Part shown: in pieces, positions 36,930 through 49,770 of the stretch
Layout: each line of letters begins with the position of its first letter
Numbering within the stretch: position 1 is the first letter of the stretch
DNA from: Bagarius yarrelli
Taxonomy: Eukaryota > Chordata > Actinopteri > Siluriformes > Sisoridae
NCBI GenBank assembly: GCA_005784505.1
Contig: VCAZ01000003.1
Coordinates: 7,877,510-7,941,509 of the forward strand
Length of the DNA: 64,000 nt
Reading direction: 5' to 3'
Made by a program: the position numbers and the translations under genes
The notes under the pieces: generated by a model
Database searches by the model: none
What the model was told of the DNA's origin: nothing
What the model saw: only the letters and a program-made list of their open reading frames with translations

Positions 36930-37345
36930 GATTCAAAGAACCGGGGGCCCCTGTGCCTGTGTACTGAGTCTTAAGCTGTACACAACACTCACCCACTCAG
37001 CAAGCCAAACATTACCGCAAACATATCATTAGGTTTGCTGACGACACCACTATTGTGGGGTTTATCACCAACAACAATGGGGCTGCCTACAGACAGGACA
37101 TGCGTAGCTCACACCCCTCTACACATGGGTAGTGTGACAATAAAAACAGTGAGCAACTTGAAATTCTGGGGCATGCACATTACTGACAGCTACTCATGGT
37201 CCCTTAATACCTCGTTATTAGTGAAGAACGCCTCAACTTCTAAAAAAGACTGAAAAAAGCTGGGCTAAATATGTCAAACATTTCTAGAGAAAACATCCTG
37301 ATCCATCACATTGCTGCCAATTACAGATTGTCCAGTAGTAGCTTA
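36930..37345 (+). pseudogene. CR1/jockey-like LINE RT fragment with intact FADD motif
   Basis: IIRFADDTTIVGFITNNNGAAYRQD is the catalytic palm segment of a non-LTR reverse transcriptase. A frameshifted continuation follows with HTPLHMGSVTIKTVSNLKFWGMHI and then KRLKKAGL, homologous to the thumb. Roughly 25-30 residues between them have been lost. The family appears to be that of the split LINE at 49.3-51.8 kb, which is an inference from style of sequence. Confidence 0.7.
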
Positions 37346-37349
37346 GTAG

Positions 37350-38340
37350 GTAAGAAAGGTCATAAGCTCAGATTCTGTAAGTGCAAAATGGCTATAACTT
37401 CAATGTATGGAATAATGGCTATAACTTCAGTGTTACTTTTTAGGCAGAAAATCAAAGGGAAAAACACACGAGAAGAATGTGCAGTCACAACATTTTTCTG
37501 CCATTAAAGACATTTGAGAAAACCAGTAACAAATGTTTTGTGTGTATACATATGCATGGATTTTAAAGTATGTAAGTAATAGAAACTGTATTATCCCATG
37601 TGCCCATTCAAGTTCTTCAGAAAAAGAAAACATTAATCACCTTTTTTATTTATACTATATAGACTGTACTATACAAAAAGTACATACTAACTCAAATGTA
37701 GTTGTGTGTTATAAGCTAAATTCCATGCAGGTCTAATCAGTATTACAGTAAATACGACTGAATGTGAGCTGGTACTGTACCGAAAGTTGTGACACGTTTA
37801 TTATACCCTGAGAAACATTAAAGACCACTTCTTTTGATTGGAGAAAACTCATGAAGTATCTGGACCAGGTTTTATAAATCTGTTACTCTCTAAACATACT
37901 GTATCTGCCTGATGGCACTAAATTTTATTTATCTGTGCTACTTTACCCCACTTTCCTTTGCTCTAGTTACTTAACAAAAGAGACACATGTCTACAATGGC
38001 AATCAGGACTATAATTATCACAGTTTTAAATTTACATAATTAAAATGTTTCTGTGCATTAAAGTCTGTTGTGTAGAGTTTAGTTTTTAATGAAGCGATGT
38101 CTGTGTTTATTAAACTTGTTGACATCTTATTTTCACTGTGTATATTTACCCTCCTGACTGTTACTGCTTCATGTTAAGCACAACAGTGTGATTCTGGGGA
38201 CCTATATTTCACGCTTGACATTACATCTGACTGTGATAAGAAAAATGACAATAAATAATAGACTGCTTCTGTATTCGGTATGCAGTGTTGGGCATGCTAC
38301 TTGAAAAACATAGTGAGCAAGCAATCAGTTTCTCTACATT
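37350..38340. other. Noncoding, no gene seen
   Basis: Short unrecognised frames only. Confidence 0.4.
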
Positions 38341-38344
38341 AAAT

Positions 38345-38866
38345 AAAGTGGGGCCTTCCCACAACTGCCCACGCATTTTTTAAATTTGTAAATAATCGCA
38401 CCAACTGTTGTTACCTTTCCACCCAGCTGCTTAGCCTATTTTAGCTTTGTGTACATTTACAATCTTGTCCCTAAAAATCTTTGACAGCTTTTTGGTCTTG
38501 GCCATGGTGGAGAGTTTAGAATCTGATTGGATAATTGCTTCTGTGGACAGGTGAATTTTATACAGGTAACGAGCTGAGATTAGGAGCACTGCCTTTAAAA
38601 GAGTCCCTTTAAGAAAGTGCTCCTCATTTCAGCTTGTTACCCGTATAAAAGGTCACCTGGAAGCCAGAAATCTTGCTGATTGATAGGGGGATCAAATATT
38701 TATTTTACTCGTTAAAATGTAACTCAATAAAATGAAATGAATGAAATGAAATTTAATGAAATGTGTTTTTCTTGATGTTTTTTGTTGTTATTCTGTCTCT
38801 TACTGTTAAAATAAACCTACCATTACAATTATAGACTGATAATTTCTTTGTCAGTGGGCATCTAAA
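38345..38866. mobile_element. Tc1-like element 3' region with hairpin
   Basis: The text GGGGATCAAATATTTATTT, ATTCTGTCTCTTACTGTTAAA and TTTCTTTGTCAGTGGGCA is characteristic of a fish Tc1 end. An internal inverted repeat pairs GGTAACGAGCTGAGATTAGGAGCAC (38565-38589) with 38619-38643. No transposase frame survives. Confidence 0.65.
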
Positions 38867-38869
38867 TGC

Positions 38870-41800
38870 TTTACTATGAAGATTTAAATTCTTTATTGTG
38901 CTGCTTCAATTCTTATGGCGCATGATATTAAAGCCTAATAACTATGGCTTGTCTTGTATAAGGTTATATAATGCTCAAAGAACAATCCTAAGTGACTGCA
39001 ACCTTTTATCACACTTACTAAAGTTCCAAAACTGAAGCACCTTGAGAACCATTTTGTTCTTGATCTTTAACAATTTGGTAAGGTAAACATGAGGATTGCT
39101 GGGAGAGAAGGGTTTCTGAGGATTGCTGAGGAGCAGTTTTGTTACTAAAGTGCACTTACAATGACTTTACCATCTCACCCCAACCCTATAAGTCTCCAGA
39201 TTTTACCACATGCATGTTTCTCATCCACTTACAGAGTCAATTCCCACCCTTAATTCAAGAAAATACGTAAACTAATTTCATTTCGCAATAGAGATGCTGT
39301 TCTTCAAAGCACCTTCTTTGGCTGTGAAAATGCTTATAAATGTCAGTGTTTCCCTTGCACCCATCACATGCTGGAGGAAGCTAATTGGATAAGCATGCAA
39401 ACTTAGGCGTTAAATTACTTTTTTTTGAAGGGGATGAACCTATTTTTCCTAGAAAAAAAGTGGATCCAGCAAGTGCACACAATTACATGAGTCATGAATT
39501 TAATGTTTTCTTCCCACTTTCTCTCCAAATGATCACAAAACTATGTGTGACCTCAGTGAGAGTGGACCAGCATGATTAAACGCTGGAGTGAAGAGGGGCC
39601 ACTTCACAGTGCTGCCTTTACAACTGCAGCACACTGATAAGATTGGTCAGGTCTACTCACTAAAGCAACACTACACCTTTTTGTGCTGTCTTTACGCCAT
39701 GCTTCATTTGTTTTTTCTTGTCACTGTCATCCTTTGGCAGGTTGAGCCTTTGTCCAAAGCCCAAGGTAATAATTAATTATGAGTCATATAATGACTCAGT
39801 CCTCTGTTTGGCACTCGTGGCCAGCTGTGGTTGTCTTCCAAAACTATGTTTCGTTGCCACATAACACATCACTTCTTGTCTTTCCTTTGTTTTGCTGTTT
39901 CTAGAACTTAGAGCCATCGATCACTACTCACGGTTACAGCAGGACGAGAGTCGAAGCACGTAAAGTCATTTTTTTTCGTCACTTTTGTATAGTTAGATTG
40001 TAGTTCAGAAAAGTTGAGCCGCCGCATTATCAATGCTGCATCCGATTTTTTGCTCTGGATTGGAAAATTCTTTGAGCTAAAAAGGTCAAGAAGGCAGTGG
40101 CATATCTTTAAATTGACGAAAGGGACAGAAAAAACTTCATATACTAGAGTGATATATTGGAAGATTAAGTTGTAGGAGTGTGATAGAGAGAGAGGGATTT
40201 GTTGGTATGCATAAAAGAAGGAGATTGGCCATGCCACATAATGTGTTTGAAGAAAAAAAAGAGAGCAAGCAAGTAGGCTGGAGACATGTAGCGCATGTTT
40301 CGGAGTGAATGGAGGGAGTAAGGTAAACGGGAGACGAATGGGGAGGATGAAGAGACAGAGGGAGGGGCGGTGATCCTCGGGGCTGGATGACTCACTTCTC
40401 TGCAGCCGGCGTGTGCGTCACTGGCGCACGGCTGGAGGAGGAGATAGTGGAGAGGTCTGCACATTTAATTACAACCTGCCAATTTATATACAGTGTACAC
40501 ACACGCGCAAATCTCTTTCTTTTTTTGCTTGCTCGCTCGATCTCCTTCTTTCGTTTTCTAATGCTAACATATGATCATGAATATTTAAAGTCTAAACAAT
40601 TCCTTGTCTGTAAACATGGACATTCCCAAAGCATTTATTGTAAATATAAAATCAGATTTTGTTTATAAATATGCGAGAAGAATTTCTACAATTCACATAC
40701 CATAGCACAAAGGCTAGATCTTTGTATAGATGTGATTATGGATCAGAGCGTAATTGAGGCATAGTGGTGTAAATGCAGCATGCTCCTGGGTAAACCACAC
40801 TATTCACAGCGTGCTGTGCCATTGACAGAAAGTTACATGTCATTCATTAAACAGTGAATGTGTCTGGCACCGGGAGATTCTGTCGAGGGTGAAAACACTT
40901 GCATTTTAGAGAACGGGATATACATTTAACCCTTTCTTCACTCAAATCATTAATATTTCCGTGCCTGTTGTTCACACTGCACCAGTCCCCTTGAACAGCA
41001 GTTTGCCTGTGAGTGCTGCAAGCAATACTCAGCAGACAATAGCTGCAATCAGCCGCCCTTTCGTGAGCCGCAGGCTCTGATCCGGCTTCCTTCACACAAA
41101 GACGTGAGCAATTTAGGCAAACAACAGCATTCCAAGGAAATCATTCTGGGGCTGCATGCAGCGCCAGTGATTGGCCAGTGCAGTTGTGAGCTCTTAAAAA
41201 AAATCACAAGAGTAAAACAGAGAACGCCGTCATCTTGCGTCAACTCCAACATGGCTGCTTCTGCCATATCTGTCAAATTAGACAAGACTGAACGAAGCTC
41301 ATCTATGTTTTAGACTGCTTACATCACAGCAATCATCGTCACAGTCATCGTCAATCGTACTATTATATTAGACGGCAATTGTCAGGCTTTCACCTAGCTG
41401 TAGTCAGCGGGTATACAAAATTTTAAAACATTAAATTGATCTGTCCTACAAACATCTGCAGTGGCGATGCGCTTTTGAATAAGGCAGAAACACAGCCCTA
41501 CTGTATGACTCAGGCCTTATGTGACATCACAAACAGCTTGCTATTTTCACGCTCGAGCTGCACTCATTTTCAATCAAATGGCTTTGAAACGCTTCAGTGA
41601 TCAGCCTCAGCTGCAGTAGAGACTGCATTTTCTCGCCTTTTGGAATTATTTTAGATCGACCACCTTAAGTCAAGTGACTGAATAAGAAAGCCTATTACAC
41701 ATAATACTCCTCCTGCTGCACTGTAGAGCTTTACTGTCCAGCTTGTCAGATAATGAAATATGCTTGCAGACTGTATTTTTTATAGAAAGTGCTCATTTCA

Positions 41801-42335
41801 GAATTCATGAGCGGCCATGGTTTTTTTTTAAGGGTCCCAACACATTGCAAAACAGGCTGTCACTGGAAATAGCGTCTGTGTTGCCGGCTGCTCATAACAG
41901 CAATAATAATAAGCCATGAGATGATATGATGAATGGTCAAACCCAACAACAGACTGATAAAAAAAGAGAAGTGGCAATGAAGGAATGGAGGTGCAGACTA
42001 CGAGATGGATGGATGGATATATGAAGCTGACAAATGAAGAACAGGAGAGAAAAAACGGAAAGGGATCTTAAAAGCAATGATAGGAAAGTGATGTTGAATG
42101 AAAGAAAGGGCAGAAGAAAAAAGGTGTCAATTGCAATTAATAAGATTTGTGCTGCTGCTCTGTCACTATATGCCCACTTACCAAAAAAACACATGTCCTA
42201 TGTAGTCTGTGTAGTAGATAACACTGATAATTAGATACAAAAAACTACTGAAATTCTTTGCAGCAGAAAAGCTGGAGTTAAAAATCTGGCGACACTGCAT
42301 TTTCTCTCCTTTCTTGTACACACACCTATACACAT

Positions 42336-42374
<39 letters not shown>

Positions 42375-44180
42375 GGGTCCATCCCTTTTTATGTGCCCAA
42401 AGCGCTTTGATACATGGTGGAAAAATGTTGAAATTTCAGTGTTCAAAGGATGAAACGGGATGAGTGTCAGAAAACCCTTTTGATGAAGAATTCATCACAT
42501 TATCGCACTTCTACACACACACACACACACACACACACAATGGGGTGTCCTAATTTTTTCACATGACACACACAGGTCTTACCATATTTATCGGGACCTT
42601 GTATAGACATTATGTTAACACAGCTAATCAATGCCATTTGTACACCTAAAACTGAATTCTAGGCTTTTGTTTGTTTGTTTTTGTAAATGTGTGGGGTTTT
42701 TTTACTAAAAAAACCCCAACAACATTAAATTATTGTTTTTGTCATGGGGATCAACCAGATGTCCCCTCAAGGTCAAAACATTAGTCCTACATTATCGTAT
42801 GAAAACATGCTTCCACTCCAAACAGATACACAAACAATCCCATAATGAAGGCAAAATACATCATAGAAAAATGGCAAAAAAAAAACAGGAGGATTACAAG
42901 AAAAGTGTCACAATAAAGAACTCTGTTATACCAGCGCTTCTATACAGTAATACCGTTTTCTTCTGGAACTCACAAAGAGAGATCAAACACCATTAAAAAC
43001 AAAAGAACATGAATTACCACATATAAAATTAGCTTGACACAAATCAAGCAAGCACCTACACACACTCACACATCTAACAAATCGCTGACTTCACCTAAAA
43101 TTTGCCTCTATTATTGTAATAAGCTCACATTGTCTTTTTTTGCCCTTTTTCTTTACAATGAATGGCTAATTCGATTCGTGAAGCAGCTGCAGGCTGGTAG
43201 ACTGTCATCTCTGCCCATTGCCTCAGCATGGATTACTCCTGTCCAATCTACATTTGCAGTCTTTGAGCAACACAATGCCAGAGACCACAATTAGAATACA
43301 GATAAAGCCCAGTTTCTGACTACATTAAACCATCAGAAGGGGATTTTCCTGCTACAAATCCCTTTTTAATTTGAGCTTCAGCTTAATCTGTGTCCACATT
43401 AGAGCAAACTCTAGTGTTTATCTGAACAATGAAAACACTGCTTCATTGATCCTTTTATCCTTGTTGAATTTATTGTCTGTAAAAACTCCTGTCTCATGAA
43501 CCAATATGTTTTATTTAGTCATTTGCCTAAATATTGCATTTGTAACCTTGTAACTGTTTATGTATGGGGAGTTGTGCAAATATTTGAGAGCCTGACTGAA
43601 CTAATCCTTTTTTAAAACCATAGTAGATAAACTGAAAAGGCCGACTGTGATTTTTATCTTCAGAGTGCATGTGGTTTAGTAGATATGCTAAACGTCAAAC
43701 ATAGTAATAATGATGGCAATCCTTTGTTAACTAAATCTTTTACTCTTGTAGTTTACTTTATATGCCTAATCTGCCTGCATTAGCGTTATTCATTGCTTAT
43801 TTCCTTTTCTGTCTTCGCCTTCTTTCTTTCTCCACCTGTCCCATGCTCCTTAATGGAAATAAGCCCAATTTAGCTCATTGCGAATGGTTGCTGTGCCTCT
43901 GGCATACGTCTAATAGCACTCAATCTATTTCTTTACTTGAAGGCAGTAATAAAGTGTCCATTGGGCAGGGCAAATTTGCACACCAAAACCTCTACTTTGT
44001 AACTATTAAAAGCATTTTGTTCATACAATGCAGCTTTTAATTATTATACACCGGCAGGCTGATAACGGAGTCAACACAGCAGCTGGTGATGATGTAAGGA
44101 AACTTGAATAGCACTGGAGTGTGTATGTTAGGTTTATGTTCTTGTCTATTGTTGTTCTTGTTTAATGTTTATTGTTTTCT
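38870..44180. other. Intergenic without recognised gene
   Basis: No frame matches a known family. A pair of inverted AP-1-type sites is at 39780-39798 (see findings). CA tracts are at 42336-42370 and 42513-42539. Confidence 0.45.
42336..42370. repeat. (CA)n microsatellite
   Basis: CA dinucleotides; a second tract lies at 42513-42539. Confidence 0.97.
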
Positions 44181-44182
44181 GT

Positions 44183-44652
44183 CTAGGCTAAGCTATGCTA
44201 GTGTGGCAATGTGTGATAGGCTTACTCTGATTTGCTGTTTTTTTCTCTTAGGGGAGTGACCAGTTCGGAGATTTAATATCAGAGGATTTAAATGTTGGGG
44301 TATGTTTGTTTTTTCTGCAGTTCAGGATCAACTGCAGCACGACTTGCTGGGCTGTAAAACAAAAACAATATTCACGAACATCCCAGCACCCCGTCATCAA
44401 ACAAATCATCGTAACATACATAAGCAACTCTGCCGACGTACAAGCGTAGGGTGTTAGGATGCCTTCCTAAATGATTACACTGAAAACAAAAGGAGAAAGA
44501 GCACTTAAACTACCCGTTCAAAACAAAACAAACATGCTAACACGATAGCCTTCATACCTGGCACTTCCAACAAGCGCTCGAAGCAGCCCATCGGAACTCT
44601 ATCCAGCAAATCAGAGTAAGCCCATTACACACTGCCACACTAGCTAGCCTAA
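44183..44652. repeat. About 50-bp inverted repeats spaced by 366 bp (MITE-like)
   Basis: 44183-44237 pairs with 44604-44652: AGTGTGGCA(A/G)TGTGT, GGCTTACTCTGATTTGCTG and the outer TAGGCTA are shared in inverted order. The interior has no coding frame. It lies just upstream of the L2 copy. Confidence 0.75.
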
Positions 44653-44779
44653 ATAAACTGTGAAACAGTGAAATGAAACAACGTTTCTCCAGGACCCCAT
44701 GGTGCTACACAAAAACACAGAATTACACAAAACAACAAACAACAAAGAACTACTAAACAGAACAAACATAAACATAAAA

Positions 44780-46576
44780 AAGCTATCTTTCTAACCTTAT
44801 TGAAAATAATAAAAATAATCCTAGATTTCTATTTGACACCATTGCAAAATTAACTAGGAATAAGACGACCTCAGAAACCTGCACCATAACTGCGTGCAGC
44901 AGTGAGGATTTCATGAAATTTTTTGATAATAAAATTGCAAACATTAGGCAGAAAATTCACGCTTTAAAACCAGACCTTTCAAATGATTCTGATGAACAAC
45001 TAACCGCATCAGATCAGAACTTAGAAAATTTTACTCCTCTGGAAGAGAACAACCTAATCACACTCATCTCTTCCACAAAACCGTCAACGTTGTGTGTTAG
45101 ATCCTATACCAACACACTTTCTTAAGCAAATTGTACCGGCAGTATCAGAACCCCTGTTGAAAATAGTTAACTCTTCTCTCAGCAACGGGTATGTTCTGAA
45201 ATCTTTTAAATTAGCAGTGATTAAACCTTTAATTAAGAAACCTGACCTTGACCAAAATGAGCTGTCAAACTACAGGCCGATATCTAACCTTCCGTTTATC
45301 TCTAAAATCCTAGAGAACTATGTTCATATTTACAAAGAAATAACATACACGAACTTTATCAATCAGGATTCAGGCCTCACCACAGCACAGAGACAGCACT
45401 GGTCAAAGTAGCTAATGACCTCTTACTGGCATCCGATAAAGGCTGTGTCTCGTTGCTTATATTACTTGACCTTAGTGCGGCCTTCGACACAATAGATCAC
45501 GATATTCTTCTTCACAGATTAGAAAAATTTGTAGGAATTAAAGGAAAAGCTCTTGCGTGGCTCAGGTCCTTTTTAACCGATCGTTACCAGTTTGTAGATT
45601 TAAATGGTGATTATTCTGCGTGCTCCCTTGTAAAGCATGGTGTTCCACAGGGCTCGGTTTTAGGCCCACTTCTTTTCTCTCTTTACATGCTGCCTCTGGG
45701 AAACATAATTCGTTAGCATGATATCAGTTTCCACTCTTACACTGATGACACACAGTTATACGTCTCATCAAGGCCTGACGCGAAAGGCCAGTTTAATAAA
45801 ATTGAGCAATGTGTGAAGGAAGTAAGAGATTGGATGTTATGCAATTTCCTCTTGCTTAACGCTAACAAGACGGAGGTTCTGGTTCTAGGACCACAGGTAG
45901 CTAAAAGTAAGCTTCCTGATCACACCTTAACCCTAGACAGTCTTTCTGTTTCACCAAGTGCAACAGTGAAAGATTTGGGTGTGATTTTAGACTCCAATCT
46001 CTCATTTGAAGCCCATGTCGACAATATTATCAGGATAGCATTCTATCATCTTAGAAATATCGCTAAAATAAGAAATATCTTGTCGCTTACTGATGCTGAA
46101 AAATTAGTTCATGCGTTTATCACATCCAGGCTGGATTACTGTAACGCTTTACTGTCTGGATGTTCAACTAGGTGCATTAATAAACTTCAGTTAGTCCAGA
46201 ACGCAGCAGCGAGAGTCCTCACTAAAACTAAAAGATACGAGCACATCACGCCAGTCCTATCCACACTGCATTGGCTCCCAGTGAGACACCGCATCGATTT
46301 TAAAATACTACTACTTTTAACTTATAAAGCTCTAAATGGTCTCGCACCGCAGTACTTCTAGTGTCTTACGTTCCGTCACGCCTACTTCGATCAAAGGATG
46401 CAGGCTGCCTGTCAGTACCGCGCATTATAAAAACTACAGCAGGGGGCAGAGCCTTTTCTTACAGAGCCCCAATGCTACGGAATAGCCTCCCTATGTATGT
46501 CCGGGAATCAGACACAGTCTCAGTGTTTAAGTCCAGGTTAAAAACGTACTTATTTAATCAAGCCTTTTGTATTTGA
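44780..46576 (+). pseudogene. L2 ORF2 reverse transcriptase, frameshifted
   Basis: Motifs in order are RFLFDTIAKLTR, FMKFFDNKIANIR, FKLAVIKPLIKKP..LSNYRPISNLPFISKILE, LLILLDLSAAFDTIDHDILL (first palm Asp, about 45468-45510), GVPQGSVLGPLLFSLYMLPLG, the second palm motif as YTDD at 45738-45749 where YADD is usual, and the thumb block NFLLLNANKTEVLVLGP. Frameshifts near 45090 and 45330 and stops at 45408, 45714 and 46359 disable it. The N-terminal endonuclease is missing. Confidence 0.9.
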
Positions 46577-46878
46577 TTCCCCTTAGATAAAGGAGCAGAT
46601 CTGGGGGACTCATGGGTGTTGAGCATTATGGTTATCTGGTATGTTTAGATGCTGTCTTTCCCTCTCTTATTGATCACGGTGTTGATGATGAGAGCGGCTG
46701 GTTGCTTAACATATCAGGGAGCCCTCATGTCTGTGTTTCCCTCTGGTTCTCCTTTTAGTTATGCTGACCTAGTTAGTCTTGCCGGAGTCCATCCTTGCAC
46801 TCTACATTATTCACTTAATCAATCCAAACCGTGTGATTACATTGTCACTTAACTGTTTTCCTTCTTTTTGCCTTCCTT

Positions 46879-46881
<3 letters not shown>

Positions 46882-46954
<73 letters not shown>
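46882..46954. repeat. (CT)n microsatellite in L2 3' UTR
   Basis: CT dinucleotides with one TTT interruption. Confidence 0.97.
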
Positions 46955-47441
46955 ACTGTTGAGTTACATACGCCACAACGGAGCTGCCGGTGATCCAGAC
47001 CCCACCTCCGACCCGGTCCTGTGGGACCCTTCCCTGTGACCTGCCCTGCGGATGATGCATCACCAGGGCGATCTAGGACGACCCACTTTGCCATTAAGAC
47101 GTTCCGGCTGCTCTCTAAGGACTAATAATTTAAGTTGTTTACACACACACAATGTAACCACATAATCCCTGCTACCTGTTCTCACCCAAATGAGGATGGG
47201 TTCTCTGTTGAGTCTGGTTCCTCTCAAGGTTTCTTCCTATCTCATCTCAGGGAGTTTTTCCTTGCCACCGTCGCCCCCGGCTTGCTCATCAGGGACAAAC
47301 TGATTTCTGTTTCATTCTGTCTTATAATTTCTTCAATTGTAAAGCTGCTTTGTGACAATCACCATTGTAAAAAGCGCTATACAAATAAAACTGAATTGAA
47401 TTGAATTGAATGTGTGCAACCTGGTGTAAACAGTGCAGAAC

Positions 47442-49292
47442 TTCTTCTTCTCCCTTCGGCTGTTCCCTTTTAGGGGTCGCCAAAGCAACGATCTGTCTCA
47501 AACGAACCCTATTCTCTACATCCTCTTCACTCAAACCCACTAACTTTATGTCCTCATTTATCGCATCCGTATACCTTCTCTTTGGTCTTTCTTTTTGCCT
47601 TCTGCCTGGTAGCTTTATTTCTAATATCCTCCTACGAATATATTTGCTATACCTTCTCTGTACATTTCCAAACCTGGCTTCCCTGACTTTTTCCCCAAAA
47701 CATCTAACATAAGCCGTCCCCCTGATGAACTCATTCGTAATCTTGTCCAACCTTGTCACTCCCAAAGAAAACCTCAACATCTTCAGCTCTGCCACTTCCA
47801 GCTCTGCCACCTGTCTCTTCCTTAGCGCCACTGTCACTAAACCATACATTCTAGCTGATATTCTCCTGTCACACAACACTCGTGACCCATTTCAACCTGC
47901 ATGTACTCGCTTTATTACCTTTTTTACACAATTTATATTGCTCTGGATTGTCAACCCCAAGTACTTAAACTCCTGTACCTTCTTTACCGCTTCACCATGT
48001 AATCTCACTGTTCCACTTTTCTCCCTTTCATTCAAACACATGTACTCTGTCTTGCTACGACTGATTTGTATTCCTCTTCTCTTTAGAGCAAACCTCCACC
48101 TCTCCAGGTTTTCCTCCACCTGCTCCCTGCTCTCACTACAGATCACTAAAGATCTCACCATATATATCCTGCACCACCCTAACATACTTCTCTACTATTC
48201 CTAAATTCCTCATACAATACCACAGCTTTTTTCTTGGTACCCTGTCATATGCTTTCTCCAGGTCTATAAAAATACAGTGCAGCTTCCTACGACCATCTCT
48301 GTACTTCTCCATCAGCATTCTCTGAGCAAAGATTGCATCTGTAGCTCCTTTTTTCTGAGCATAAAGCCATACTACTCTCTTTAACCTAGCTTCCACTACT
48401 CTTTCCCATATCTTCATTGTATGACTCATCAACTTAATTCCCCTGTAGTTGTTGCAACTTTGCACATCACCCTTGTTCTTAAAGATCTTTTAAAGGCACC
48501 ATTACAATCCTCCTCCATTCCTCAAGCATCTTCTCACTCACTAAAATCCCATTAAACAATCTAGTAGGAAATTCCACTGCTGCCTCTTTTCATCCTCTTC
48601 AAAAACATCCTAACTTCGTTTGTACTAATCTTTTGAACTTCCTGCTCCACAGTGTTTACCTCTTCCAAACTTTTTTCCCCCTTTATTTTCCTCAAAAAGT
48701 ACTCCTTTCATCTTCTCCTCACTTGTTAATAACCCTGCTGCACATCATTGCCATCACGATCCCTCTGCCTTGCTAACCTGTACAAGTCCTTCTCTCTTCT
48801 TTCTCATCATATGCCTTCTGCTTGGACTTAGCCACTTCCCTCTTCACTCTGTGCCACAAATCCTTGTATTCCTGTCTACCTTCCTCAGTCTTTTAAATGC
48901 CCCACTTCTTCTTGGCTAACCTTCCTCTGTATACTATCCTGAACGTCCTCATTCCACCACGAAGTCTTCTTATCTTTTTCCTCCTTCAATATGACACACC
49001 TAGCACCTTTCTTCCTGTCTCCCTGATCACTTCTGCTGTAGTTTGCCATTCATCTAAAAACACTAGCTGACCGCCCAGAGCCTGTTTCAACTACTTTTTA
49101 AATTTTTTTACTTACACCAGAGCCTCTTTATCTTTAGCTTTGATCTATACGGTATGAAATTTCGATGGATGATTTGCATATTCAGATTTGGCAATGTTTT
49201 ACGTCGGGTGCCCTTCCTGCCACAACCCTCTCTATTTATCCATTCTTGGGACTGGCATCGAAGTCACTGGCTTGTGACCCTGTGGCTAGATT
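47442..49292 (-). mobile_element. RTE-like LINE, internally deleted, with 15-bp target duplication
   Basis: On the minus strand the element runs from 49292 to 47442. Identical copies of TAAACAGTGCAGAAC lie directly outside it (47427-47441 and 49293-49307). Coding blocks in order are NNYRGIKLMSHTMKIWERVV, DLEKAYDRVPRKKLWYCM (first palm Asp), VRVVQDIY, VICSESREQVEENLERWRFAL, EYMCLNEREKSGTVRLHG, ELKMLRFSLGVTRLDKI and PGRRQKERPKRRY. The segment with the second catalytic motif FADD is deleted at the VVQDIY/VICSES joint near 48165. The family name is by similarity to a common fish LINE and is hedged. Confidence 0.85.
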
Positions 49293-49307
49293 TAAACAGT
49301 GCAGAAC

Positions 49308-49770
49308 AGACAGTGCAATTAACAATACAAACATTACAAAAGACAGTGCAAAAAAGACAATACAGAACAGAACGCTGTACAGAACATTCAAATAGCGCCA
49401 ACCAGATTATAAAAATGTGCAGGCAAGAGGGGAATGTGCAAGTAAACAGAACAGCAAGATTTTGTGCAATCAGCATTTAAAGTAAGGACAGCATTTGTAT
49501 GTATGTGTCTTTATTGTCCAGGTGTTTGAGGGCCAGATAGAGGGTTGTGGTAATGGCATCGTCCGTGGAATGGTTTGGACAGTACGCAAACCATAATAGG
49601 TTTAGTGTGGGAGGCAGCAGTGTCTTAATGTGCCTCATGACAAGCCTTTCGAGGCATTTCATCACGATGGGTGTGAGTGCAACCGGTCGGTAGTCATTGA
49701 GGCAGGAGACTCAAAGGGACGATGGTAGTGGTTTTAAGGCACGTGGGAACGACAGTGGTGCACATGAAAG
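49308..49770 (-). pseudogene. CR1/jockey-like LINE, 3' portion of split copy
   Basis: Minus-strand blocks are CTTVVPTCLKTTTIVP, then KCLERLVMRHIKTLLPPTL, then FAYCPNHSTDDAITTTLYLAL and KDTYIQML. These continue the frame broken at 51128 by the inserted L2. The low-coordinate end passes into a repetitive CAGTGCAA-rich tail beside the RTE-like target duplication. Confidence 0.8.

Larger units (their letters stand above)
44700..47411 (+). mobile_element. L2-type LINE, 5'-truncated, with complete 3' UTR
   Basis: It carries ORF2 from just before the reverse transcriptase to the 3' end, then a 3' UTR ending in a GAATT-GAATT-type tail at 47390-47411. The CT microsatellite at 46882-46954 sits in the 3' UTR. 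It is the best-preserved L2 in the window and the reference for the fragments at 12.8, 49.8 and 63.7 kb. Confidence 0.9.

Noticed and set aside
42178..42446. Cys-Val repeat frames
   Set aside because: They are translations of the CA microsatellite.
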